A DNA stretch of 8,034 bases from DATAWZ01 sp036266975. Lineage in GTDB: Bacteria; Actinomycetota; Thermoleophilia; Solirubrobacterales; Solirubrobacteraceae. The translations under genes and the position numbers were made by a program. Below, one piece after another: positions 1 through 5,959 of this stretch. The first letter of the stretch is position 1, and each line of letters opens with the position of its first letter. The stretch spans positions 1 through 8,034 of the forward strand of contig DATAWZ010000055.1 of assembly GCA_036266975.1 (NCBI GenBank), in the 5' to 3' direction. A model generated the notes under the pieces. The model had not been told where the DNA came from, made no database searches, and saw only the letters and a program-made list of their open reading frames with translations.

Positions 1-1
1 C

Positions 2-808
2 ACCAGGAACGCGATCCGCAACCTGGTCCGCCGCGGCATTTTGCACCCCGTGCACCGAGGGGTGTACGCGGTCGGCCACACCGCGCTCTCCCCCGAGGGC
101 GTCTGGCTCGCCGCCGTGCGCTCCGCCGGCCCGCACGCACGCCTGACCGGCATCTCCCTGGCCTTGCTCTACCGGCTGTGCCGGCGACGCGAGCACGGCT
201 GCGACGTGCTCGTGCCCGGCGGGCGCACCCACCAGCGCGACGGCGTACGCATCCACGCCTGCAACCGCCTGGACCCCCGCGACCTCACCGAGTACCGCGC
301 GATCCCGGTCACCACCATCCCCCGCCTACTGGTCGACCTCACCGACGTGCTCACCCCCGAGGAGCTCGCCAACCTCATGCACGAAGCCGCCTACCAAGAC
401 CGCCTGAACCCCCGGGCGATCCGCGCCGCCGCCCAGCGCGCCAACGGCAAACGCCACCTGGACGTCCTGCACGCCGCCCTGGAGTTGCACGAGCACGGCA
501 GTGCCGGGCTGCGCAGCCAACTCGAAGGGCGCCTGTTGAACGATGCCCGCAACGCCGGCCTGCCCGAGCCGCAGATCAACGTCAAGGTCACCCTCGGCGC
601 CGTACAGATCGAAGTCGACTTCCTCTGGGAACAGCTCGTCGTCGAAGTCGACGGCCCCGGCCACCGCCGCGTACGCACCCGCGAAAACGACCAGCGCCGC
701 GACGTCCTCCTACGCGAGGGCGGCTATCAGGTGCTCCACATGACCGCCGAGGAGATCAGGCAGGGCTGCATCCCCCGCCTGCGCCGCGCCCTCGCGAAGG
801 ACACGTGA
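2..808 (+). CDS. AbiEi-type N-terminus / DUF559 nuclease-fold protein, 5' end cut off
   Basis: The frame is open from the first bases of the window, so the true start lies upstream; the TTG at 41 is internal. The first visible residues (TRNAIRNLVRRGILHPVHRG) match the end of the winged-helix domain found in AbiEi-type antitoxin-like proteins, where 'HRGVYAVGH' is typical. The middle (TTIPRLLVDLTDVL) fits the usual linker of this family. The C-terminal part is a DUF559/Vsr-like PD-(D/E)XK fold. Counting from nucleotide 2 as residue 1, its likely metal-binding residues are D206 (in EVDFLW) and E215-x-D217 (in VEVDG), followed by the conserved R/D-rich helix and a GYQVLHMT strand. Such proteins are common as scattered paralogues in actinobacteria, and their role is not established. 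No AbiEii-type toxin is seen nearby. It ends convergently, 24 nt from the epoxide hydrolase gene. Family assignment is firm, function is not. Confidence 0.85.
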   Translation, partial: TRNAIRNLVRRGILHPVHRGVYAVGHTALSPEGVWLAAVRSAGPHARLTGISLALLYRLCRRREHGCDVLVPGGRTHQRDGVRIHACNRLDPRDLTEYRAIPVTTIPRLLVDLTDVLTPEELANLMHEAAYQDRLNPRAIRAAAQRANGKRHLDVLHAALELHEHGSAGLRSQLEGRLLNDARNAGLPEPQINVKVTLGAVQIEVDFLWEQLVVEVDGPGHRRVRTRENDQRRDVLLREGGYQVLHMTAEEIRQGCIPRLRRALAKDT

Positions 809-832
809 GCCTGCAAGGCCAGGCGCCGGGGC

Positions 833-1990
833 TCAGGCGGCGTCCGAGCGGACCGCACGCAGGCCGGCGCGAACCTCGGCGACGAAGCGCTCGGGCTGCT
901 CGAGCGCAGCGAAATGGCCGCCGCGCTCGGGCTCGCTGTAGTAGCGCAGGTCGGTGTAGCGCGTGCGCGCCCAGCGCTCGGTGAACGTGAACAGGTCGTG
1001 CGGGAAGCACGCGTAGGCCGCGGGCGCGGTGACCTCGGTGAAGTCGCCCAGCACGGCCTTGTAGCTCTCCCAGTACAGCCGCGCCGAGGACGCGGCGGTC
1101 GCGGTCAGCCAGTAGAGCGTGATGTTGTCGAGCAGCTTGTCGCGCCCGATGACGTTCTCGGGGTGCCCGTCGCAGTCCGTCCAGGCCTTGAACTTCTCGA
1201 GGATCCATGCGCACTGGCCGGCGGGCGAGTCGGTCAGGCCGTAGCCGAGGGTCTGCGGCCGGGTCGACTGCTCCTGGGAGTAGCCGTTCTCCCACTCCAG
1301 ATAGGTCGTGAAGTTGCCCAGCTGGCGCGTCTCGCGCTCGGTTGGCTCGCCGAGCGCGAGCAGCGCCTGCGGGCTGCAGATCGCCATGTTGATGTGGATC
1401 CCCTCCACGGCGTGGGTCTGGCTGTGGCCCATGTGGGTGGTGACGAGCGAGCCCCAGTCGCCGCCCTGGGCCAGGAAGCGCTCGTAGCCCAGGCGGCGCA
1501 TCAGCTCGGTCCACGCCGCGGCGATCCGCGGGATCCCCCAGCCGGGCTCGGCTGGCTTGCCGCTGAACCCGTAGCCGGGCAGCGAGGGGACGACGACGTG
1601 GTAGGCGTCCGAGCGCTCCCCGCCGTGGGCGGGCGGGTCGCGTAGCGGCTCGATCGCGTCGATGTACTCGGCGACCGACCCCGGCCAACCGTGGGTGATG
1701 ATCAGCGGGCGCGCGTCGGGCTCAGCCGAGGGCGCGTGCAGGAAGTGGATGTCGACCCCGTCGATGTTCGTCAGGCCCTGCTCGTAGCCGTTCAGCTGCG
1801 CCTCGAACCGGCGCCAGTCGTACTCGCGGGCCCAGTAGTCGCAGACCTCCCTGACGTAGTCGAGCGGGATCCCCTGCGACCAGTCCGTCACGGTCTCGCG
1901 CTCGGGCCAGCGGGTGCGGGCCAGCCGCTCGCGCAGGTCCTGCAGGTCCGCGTCGGGCACCGCGACGCGGAAGGGCGTGATGTCAGACAC
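833..1990 (-). CDS. Epoxide hydrolase (microsomal/juvenile-hormone EH-like alpha/beta hydrolase)
   Basis: Predicted to open epoxides to vicinal diols through an Asp-ester intermediate; probably cytosolic, since there is no signal peptide. Numbering follows the longest frame (GTG at 2020, 395 aa). An N-terminal EHN-type segment (PFRVAVPDADLQDLRERLARTRWP) leads into the alpha/beta core. Motifs are the oxyanion HGWPG at 110-114, nucleophile D188 in GGDWGS, lid region with DSPAGQCAWILEKF (265-277) and Y303 as a possible epoxide-polarising Tyr, acid D342 in FPHD, and H369 in GGHFAALEQPE. The acid position is often Glu in this family, and Asp is acceptable. The start at 1990 (MSDITPFRV…) is preferred because relatives begin there and because the 2020 GTG lies on the terminator of the upstream gene. 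GTG at 1999 is also possible. None has a Shine-Dalgarno site. The physiological substrate cannot be read from sequence. Confidence 0.9.
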   Translation of the reverse strand: MSDITPFRVAVPDADLQDLRERLARTRWPERETVTDWSQGIPLDYVREVCDYWAREYDWRRFEAQLNGYEQGLTNIDGVDIHFLHAPSAEPDARPLIITHGWPGSVAEYIDAIEPLRDPPAHGGERSDAYHVVVPSLPGYGFSGKPAEPGWGIPRIAAAWTELMRRLGYERFLAQGGDWGSLVTTHMGHSQTHAVEGIHINMAICSPQALLALGEPTERETRQLGNFTTYLEWENGYSQEQSTRPQTLGYGLTDSPAGQCAWILEKFKAWTDCDGHPENVIGRDKLLDNITLYWLTATAASSARLYWESYKAVLGDFTEVTAPAAYACFPHDLFTFTERWARTRYTDLRYYSEPERGGHFAALEQPERFVAEVRAGLRAVRSDAA

Positions 1991-2010
1991 GGCGGACACG
2001 CGCGGCACGC

Positions 2011-2048
2011 TAACAACCACGGCCGGGGTCAGGCGGTCACCCCGGCCG
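2011..2048 (-). terminator. Hairpin terminator of the collagen-like gene
   Basis: A perfect 10-bp inverted repeat pairs 2020-2029 with 2039-2048 around a 9-nt loop. On the minus strand the stem starts 8 nt after the TGA of the collagen-like gene and is followed by GTGGTTGTTAG, a moderately T-rich tail. This is the best intrinsic terminator in the window. It covers the outermost GTG of the epoxide hydrolase frame, which argues that this hydrolase starts further in and has its own promoter. Confidence 0.7.
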
Positions 2049-2056
2049 CGCGGGCG

Positions 2057-3112
2057 TCACGCGTCGAAGTCGTACCGAGCGAACGTCGAGCCGGTGAACC
2101 CGAGGATGAGGTCATCGGCACCGGCCGAGAACGATCCCGAGCCTCCCGAGGAACCGCCGTTGTCCAGGCTGATCTGCTCGATCGACGCGTTGGGGTTGTT
2201 GGTGACGAAATAGCTCAGCGGCTCACGGTCCTGCATCCCGCCCGGTGCCGTGACGCTCGAGTTGTCGGTCGAGTACCACTCGGCGCCCGGAGCGAACCCA
2301 TCCGATTGGTAGACGGCGCTCTGATCGACGGTCACCCCGTCCAGACCCGGGGAGTAGACGAGGTTGGAGAACCCGCTGCCGAACGTCGAGTTGCTCGTCA
2401 GGCCGGTCACCGTGATGTGGATCGTCGGCGCCTGGATGCCGTTGACCTGGTCGACGTGCCACTGGTAGCTGAGCGCGTCCAGCTGGCCGAGCGGCACGTT
2501 GTCGAACGCCTTGGCGATGCCGATCCCGCCCTGCGCCGTGTTGCCGTCGACGCCGGATCCGGAGAGCTCCAGCTCGCCGCCCGCGAGCGCGGCCGAACCG
2601 CCCGACCCGTCGCCCGAGAAGTACCAGCCCTGGTCGCCGGCGTCTCCCGAGTCGGGGTTGGCCGGAGTCGTACCGCCCGTGTTGTCACCGCTGCTTGCGG
2701 CGATCGTCGGGACGTTGACCACCGGGACACCCGGGTTCTCCCCGTTGGCCCCGCTCGCGCCCGCCGCGCCGGCCGGACCCTGTGGCCCGGTGGGACCCTG
2801 CGCGCCCGCAGGCCCCTGCGGCCCCTGCGGCCCCTGCGGCCCCTGCGGTCCGGTCTTGCCGTGGGCGGCGATCTCTGCCCGCAGCCCGCGCGAGAGGTCG
2901 ACCGACGCCACCGCGTTCTTGCCGAGGTTGTTGCCGAGCACCGCGTGCTTGCCGATCTGCTTGTGAGCGACCGTGCCGGGCTTGATGTCGTGGCCGTTGA
3001 TGAGCGAGGACACCGCGGATGCGGCGTCGGATACGCCGCCGAGTGCCGCCACGAGGGCGGCACATGAGATCCCCACCGCGACCTGCGAGGGGGTCGGCCG
3101 TCTGCGAGCCAT
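2057..3112 (-). CDS. Secreted collagen-like (Gly-X-Y) repeat protein
   Basis: A 351-aa predicted exported protein. A basic start (MARRRPTPSQ) and hydrophobic segment at about 10-33 form a signal peptide or anchor of the kind common in Thermoleophilia-like actinobacteria. Residues 43-82 carry a ten-residue pattern with I/L at 43, 53, 63, 73 and Val at 48, 58, 68. Residues 85-126 are 14 uninterrupted Gly-X-Y triplets, mostly GPQ and GPA, expected to form a short trimeric collagen-like helix. A Gly/Ser/Thr/Asp-rich linker follows, then a C-terminal domain (about 160-351) with a GWYFSGDG start and an ending ADDLILGFTGSTFARYDFDA. This resembles beta-sandwich extracellular domains; a carbohydrate- or surface-binding role is inference. 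The ATG at 3112 is fixed by an AGGAGG site 5 nt upstream. There is no LPXTG anchor. Exact function unknown. Confidence 0.85.
   Translation of the reverse strand: MARRRPTPSQVAVGISCAALVAALGGVSDAASAVSSLINGHDIKPGTVAHKQIGKHAVLGNNLGKNAVASVDLSRGLRAEIAAHGKTGPQGPQGPQGPQGPAGAQGPTGPQGPAGAAGASGANGENPGVPVVNVPTIAASSGDNTGGTTPANPDSGDAGDQGWYFSGDGSGGSAALAGGELELSGSGVDGNTAQGGIGIAKAFDNVPLGQLDALSYQWHVDQVNGIQAPTIHITVTGLTSNSTFGSGFSNLVYSPGLDGVTVDQSAVYQSDGFAPGAEWYSTDNSSVTAPGGMQDREPLSYFVTNNPNASIEQISLDNGGSSGGSGSFSAGADDLILGFTGSTFARYDFDA
2811..2846 (-). repeat. Four perfect 9-bp tandem repeats encoding Gly-Pro-Gln
   Basis: GGCCCCTGC occurs four times head to tail on the plus strand; on the coding strand these are GPQ triplets using identical codons. 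The neighbouring Gly-X-Y triplets use other codons, so this block looks recently expanded and could vary in length in frame. Confidence 0.9.
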
Positions 3113-3117
3113 TTGTG

Positions 3118-3123
3118 CCTCCT
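3118..3123 (-). promoter_or_regulatory. Shine-Dalgarno site of the collagen-like gene
   Basis: A perfect AGGAGG on the minus strand lies 5 nt before the ATG at 3112 and fixes that start. It is the only canonical ribosome binding site I find for the genes of this window, suggesting this mRNA is leadered and well translated. Confidence 0.8.
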
Positions 3124-3156
3124 GACCGTTGATTGAACCTGCGGCTCGCGCAGACC

Positions 3157-3183
3157 TATCCCCCGGGGCTCGGAGCCCAAACC
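3157..3183 (-). promoter_or_regulatory. Possible SigF/SigB-type promoter of the collagen-like gene
   Basis: On the minus strand GGTTT (3183-3179) is followed after 16 nt by GGGATA (3162-3157). This is near the GTTT…GGG(A/T)A layout known for stress-type sigma factors in actinobacteria, though the last bases are not a perfect match. It would give a 5' leader of roughly 35-40 nt carrying the AGGAGG site. The spacer holds a 13-nt palindrome, GGGCTCGGAGCCC (3166-3178), which could be an operator. Low-copy motifs like this arise by chance, so confidence is limited. Confidence 0.3.
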
Positions 3184-3216
3184 GTATTTGTGCGAATTGT
3201 TACGCGACGTTTCACC

Positions 3217-3268
3217 TGCTGCACACGAACCGGCGCACTGCCGCGGCCGGCGGCGATCGTGTGCGGCA
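3217..3268. repeat. 12-nt inverted repeat in the divergent intergenic region (candidate operator or hairpin)
   Basis: TGCTGCACACGA (3217-3228) and TCGTGTGCGGCA (3257-3268) are reverse complements at 11 of 12 positions, and the remaining pair would be G-U in RNA. Arm centres are 40 bp apart, about four helical turns. A shorter CCGGC/GCCGG pair (3230-3234/3246-3250) is nested inside. The right arm lies where a -35 element for the TAGAAT box at 3280 would fall, so a bound regulator could block or recruit polymerase. Confidence 0.55.
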
Positions 3269-3279
3269 CGCCACGCAAC

Positions 3280-3285
3280 TAGAAT
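3280..3285 (+). promoter_or_regulatory. Candidate -10 box (TAGAAT) of the aldehyde dehydrogenase-like gene
   Basis: TAGAAT matches the TANNNT pattern of primary sigma -10 boxes and sits 11 nt before the ATG at 3297, so the transcript would begin only a few bases before the start codon. No convincing -35 hexamer or Shine-Dalgarno site accompanies it. This supports the 3297 start over in-frame upstream TTG (3129) or GTG (3261). Confidence 0.45.
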
Positions 3286-3296
3286 CAGCCGCGCCG

Positions 3297-4877
3297 ATGG
3301 CGGTCGCGGAGGGTGTTCACGAGTCGTTCAACCCGGCCACCGGCGAATCGCTGGGCCGCGTGCGGGTGCTGTCCCCCGAGGGAATCTCCCCGCTCGTGGC
3401 GGGCGTGCGGCAGGTCCAGCCGCTGTGGGCGCTGCTGCGGCTGGAGGATCGTGCCCGCTACATGCGTCGCATGGCCCAAGCGGTGATCGACGAGTGGAAC
3501 GACCTCGTCGACCTCATCGCCCGCGAGCAGGGCCGCCCACCGGCCGAGGTGGCCACGCTGGAGCTGCTGCCCGCCCTGGACGCGCTGATCTGGATCGCCG
3601 ACGAGGGCGCCGAGATCCTCGGCGGCGAGCGCGTGCGGGTGCACCGGTCGATGTTCCCGGTCAAGCGGGCCAGCGTCTCCTACGAGCCGCTCGGGGTGGT
3701 CGCGGTGATCGGCGCCGGCAGCGGGCCGTTCGCCCAGCCGCTCACCCAGCTCGCCGGCGCGCTGCTCGGCGGCAACGGCGTGGTGTTGAAGCCCGCGCGC
3801 CGCGCGGCGCTCTCGGGCGAGCGCGTGGCCGGCATCGCCGCGCGCGCCGGGCTGCCCGAGGGGCTGGTGCGGATCGTCCACGGCGGCCCGGAGACCGGCG
3901 TCGCGCTCGCCGAGGCGGCGGTCGACAAGGTCTTCTTCACCGGCTCGCGCGCGACCGGCCGCAAGGTGGCCCGCACCTGCGTGGGGGACGGGCGCGAGGT
4001 CGTGCTGCAACTCGGCGGCAAGGACGCGATGCTCGTCCTCGCCGACGCGGTGGTCCCCAGCGCGGTGGCCGGCGCGCTGTGGGCCGGCTTCGCCGCCGCC
4101 GGACAGGCCCACGGCGCGATCGAGCGGCTCTTCGTCGCGCGCGAGGTCGCCGTGCGCTTCACCGCCGAGCTCGCGGCCGGCGCCCAGCGGCTGACCGTCG
4201 GCGACCCGCTGCTCGCCGCCACCGACCTGGGGCCGCTCGCCTCGCCCGCGCGCCGCGCGCACGTCGACGAGCTCGTCCAGGACGCGATCGCCCACGGCGC
4301 CACGCTGCGCTGCGGCGGCCCGGCCGCCCCGTCCGGCCTGGCCGGCGCCTTCTACGGCGCCACCGTGCTCAGCGAGGTGACTCCGCAGATGCGGATCATG
4401 CGGGAGCGCATCGGCGGCCCCGTGTTGACCGTGACCGTGGTCGAGTCGGCCGACGAGGCGATCGCGCTGGCCAACGATTGCGACCTCGCCCTCGGTGCGT
4501 CGGTGTGGACGGCCGACCGCTACCGCGGTGCGCGGATCGCCCGGGAGCTGCGCGCCGGGATGGTCTGGCTCAACGACCACCTGCCCTCGCCGGCGCTCTC
4601 GGCCGGCCCCTGGGGCGGGGCGCCGCGCGCCGGGCTCGGGCGCGTGCTGGGCGAGAGCGGGCTGCGCGCCGGCACCAAGGAGCGCCTGATCACCTGGGAT
4701 CCGGCGGGCACCCGCGGGCTGTGGTGGCGGCCCTACGACGACTCGCTCCTGCGCGCCGCGCACGCCGTGGCCCGGTTGCGCTCGGCGCGCGACCGCGATC
4801 GCGAGGGCGGCTGGCGCCACGGGGCGATCCCGATGGCGCGTGTGGCGGCGCGGGCCTGGGCCGGGCGGCGGCGCTAG
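3297..4877 (+). CDS. Aldehyde dehydrogenase-fold protein lacking the catalytic residues (probable pseudoenzyme)
   Basis: This 526-aa protein spans the whole ALDH superfamily fold. Retained landmarks are FNPATGE (11-17), VVLKPA with K165 (NADP/NAD-site Lys), FTGSRATG (214-221), LGGK (239-242), ALGASVWT (398-405), and MVWLNDHLPS plus PWGG near the end. Aligning by motif, key residues are changed. The oxyanion Asn of PWNFP is S142 (GAGSGPF), the general-base Glu of ELGGK is Q238, the nucleophilic Cys of GQxC is H272 (AGQAHG), and the ribose-binding Glu of EEIFGP is R371 (MRERIGGP). Classical NAD(P)-dependent aldehyde oxidation is therefore unlikely. A basic, Trp-containing C-terminal extension (about 468-526) follows the domain. 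The reading frame is intact with normal codon use, so it is not an ordinary decaying gene. The start at 3297 fits family length and the nearby -10 box. A structural, regulatory or altered catalytic role is inference. Confidence 0.9.
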   Translation: MAVAEGVHESFNPATGESLGRVRVLSPEGISPLVAGVRQVQPLWALLRLEDRARYMRRMAQAVIDEWNDLVDLIAREQGRPPAEVATLELLPALDALIWIADEGAEILGGERVRVHRSMFPVKRASVSYEPLGVVAVIGAGSGPFAQPLTQLAGALLGGNGVVLKPARRAALSGERVAGIAARAGLPEGLVRIVHGGPETGVALAEAAVDKVFFTGSRATGRKVARTCVGDGREVVLQLGGKDAMLVLADAVVPSAVAGALWAGFAAAGQAHGAIERLFVAREVAVRFTAELAAGAQRLTVGDPLLAATDLGPLASPARRAHVDELVQDAIAHGATLRCGGPAAPSGLAGAFYGATVLSEVTPQMRIMRERIGGPVLTVTVVESADEAIALANDCDLALGASVWTADRYRGARIARELRAGMVWLNDHLPSPALSAGPWGGAPRAGLGRVLGESGLRAGTKERLITWDPAGTRGLWWRPYDDSLLRAAHAVARLRSARDRDREGGWRHGAIPMARVAARAWAGRRR

Positions 4878-4898
4878 GCGCGCTGAGGCTGGGCGCGC
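4878..4898. terminator. Weak GC hairpin between convergent genes
   Basis: GCGCGC at 4878-4883 can pair with GCGCGC at 4893-4898 across a 9-nt loop in the 25-nt gap between the convergent aldehyde dehydrogenase-like and protease genes. There is no T-tract on either strand, so a bidirectional terminator is suggested by position more than by sequence. Confidence 0.25.
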
Positions 4899-4902
4899 GC
4901 GT

Positions 4903-5874
4903 CTAGGGGAAGAACCCGCCGCCGTAGCCACCGCCGTATCCCTGGCCCAAGCCATACGGGTTCCCGTAGCCGTTGCCCTGCGGGATGACGGTCTGCACGC
5001 CGGGCTGCGACTGCGCGCTGCCGCCGGTGCTCGCCCCGCCGGTCCCGCCGTGCTCGAGCCCGGAAAGGGCCTGGCGGAGCGTGTTGCTCGAGATGGCGAA
5101 GCCGACCCCGCTGTTGCCGGCCTGGCCGTCGTCCTGCGCGCTGCCGCCGGTGGCGATCTGCGAGTTCACGCCGATGACCTGCCCGCTGGCGTCGAGCAGC
5201 GGCCCGCCCGAGTTGCCGGGGTTGAGCGCCGCGTCGGTCTGCACCGCCCCGTCGATGTTCGCGCCGTCGGGCGCCTGGATCGTGCGCCCGAGCGCGGAGA
5301 CGATGCCGGTGGTGAGCGTCTGGTCCAGGCCGTACGGGTCGCCGATCGCGTACACCGAGTCGCCGACCTGGAGCTTGCTCGAGTCACCGAGGTGGAGCGG
5401 CCGCAGGGTCAGGCCGGAGGGATCGACGCGCAGCAGCGCCAGGTCCTTGCTGGGGTCGGTGCCCACGACCGTCGCGTTGCGGGTCGGGCCGTCGGTTCCG
5501 TTGAAGGAGACGCTGATGTTCGTCGCGCCGTTGATCACGTGGTCGTTGGTGAGGATCAGGCCGTCCGGGTTCACGACGAAGCCCGTGCCGCTGTCGCCCT
5601 CGGTGCCGCCCGAGCCGAACGGGCTGGCGCTCTCGGCAGTGGCCTGGATGGCGACCACCGACGGCGAGGCCTCGCGGTAGATCTGCTGCGCGGTCGACAT
5701 CGGCGCGGTCGAGATCGCCTGGGTGCCGCCGATCGCCGGTGCGCTCTGGAAGACCGTCCGGCCGTGTCCGCCGTGGTCGAAGATCTCCTGGCCGGCGATC
5801 GTGATCACCGAGGCGGCGAGCACCCCGGCCAGGGCGGAGAGGGCGATGCTGCGAGAGCTCGCTGAGCCGACCAT
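4903..5874 (-). CDS. Membrane-anchored trypsin-like (HtrA/DegP-family) serine protease without PDZ domain
   Basis: A 323-aa protein with one N-terminal hydrophobic segment (about 8-28), probably an uncleaved anchor or signal, placing the protease outside the cytoplasmic membrane. The chymotrypsin-fold domain runs from about 62 to 272. The triad is H112 (TNDHVI), D144 (SKDLALLRVD) and S222 (LNPGNSGGPLLD), with the HtrA-typical substrate loop GVNSQIAT and GVGFAIS. HtrA proteins normally carry one or two PDZ domains after this point. Here the chain instead ends in a Gly/Ser/Gln linker and a Gly-Tyr-rich tail (GYGNPYGLGQGYGGGYGGG, 302-320). The likely role is envelope protein quality control or regulated proteolysis; the substrate is unknown. 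It is divergent from the siroheme gene and convergent with the aldehyde dehydrogenase-like gene. The ATG at 5874 gives a sensible signal segment, but no Shine-Dalgarno is visible. Confidence 0.92.
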   Translation of the reverse strand: MVGSASSRSIALSALAGVLAASVITIAGQEIFDHGGHGRTVFQSAPAIGGTQAISTAPMSTAQQIYREASPSVVAIQATAESASPFGSGGTEGDSGTGFVVNPDGLILTNDHVINGATNISVSFNGTDGPTRNATVVGTDPSKDLALLRVDPSGLTLRPLHLGDSSKLQVGDSVYAIGDPYGLDQTLTTGIVSALGRTIQAPDGANIDGAVQTDAALNPGNSGGPLLDASGQVIGVNSQIATGGSAQDDGQAGNSGVGFAISSNTLRQALSGLEHGGTGGASTGGSAQSQPGVQTVIPQGNGYGNPYGLGQGYGGGYGGGFFP

Positions 5875-5892
5875 GAGCCCAGTGTCGCGCTC

Positions 5893-5948
5893 AGGGCTAA
5901 TGGTCCGATAAGGGCCCAGGCGGGGGCAACGGGCCTTCTCGAAGCCCT
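5893..5948. promoter_or_regulatory. Nested inverted repeats in the protease/siroheme divergent promoter region
   Basis: AGGGCT (5893-5898) and AGCCCT (5943-5948) form an outer inverted pair; an inner pair is AAGGGCCC (5910-5917) with GGGCCTT (5931-5937), with one bulged base. A further GAGCCC lies at 5875-5880. The right outer arm touches the TAACAT box. These could be regulator half-sites or could reflect GC-rich chance. Confidence 0.2.
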
Positions 5949-5953
5949 AACAT
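5948..5953 (+). promoter_or_regulatory. Candidate -10 box (TAACAT) before the siroheme gene
   Basis: TAACAT ends 6 nt before the ATG at 5960, the spacing expected if transcription starts at the initiation codon (leaderless mRNA). No -35 consensus is seen. A GAGG lies 2 nt before the ATG, too close to serve as a normal ribosome binding site. Confidence 0.4.
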
Positions 5954-5959
5954 GAGGCC

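Noticed and set aside
2..808. Complete AbiE toxin-antitoxin system
   Set aside because: The C-terminus is DUF559, and no AbiEii nucleotidyltransferase toxin gene is present downstream; upstream cannot be seen.
809..832. Short hairpin (GCCTG 809-813 with CAGGC 820-824) between convergent genes
   Set aside because: Only 5 bp with no T-tract on either strand; too weak to call a terminator.
178..984. Long frames overlapping the DUF559 gene and running past it
   Set aside because: Arg/Pro/Ala-rich low-complexity translation without any domain, typical of shadow frames in GC-rich DNA.
1691..3067. 458-codon plus-strand frame opposite the collagen-like and hydrolase genes
   Set aside because: It is antisense to two well supported genes, and its protein has repetitive RPLRPLRPL blocks that merely mirror the GPQ repeats.
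3129..3296. Upstream extension of the aldehyde dehydrogenase-like frame to TTG 3129 or GTG 3261
   Set aside because: The extra residues are unlike the family, cover the inverted repeat and -10 box, and no ribosome binding site supports them.
3285..4955. 556-codon minus-strand frame opposite the aldehyde dehydrogenase-like gene
   Set aside because: No recognisable domain; composition is His/Arg/Gly-rich antisense of a real coding frame.
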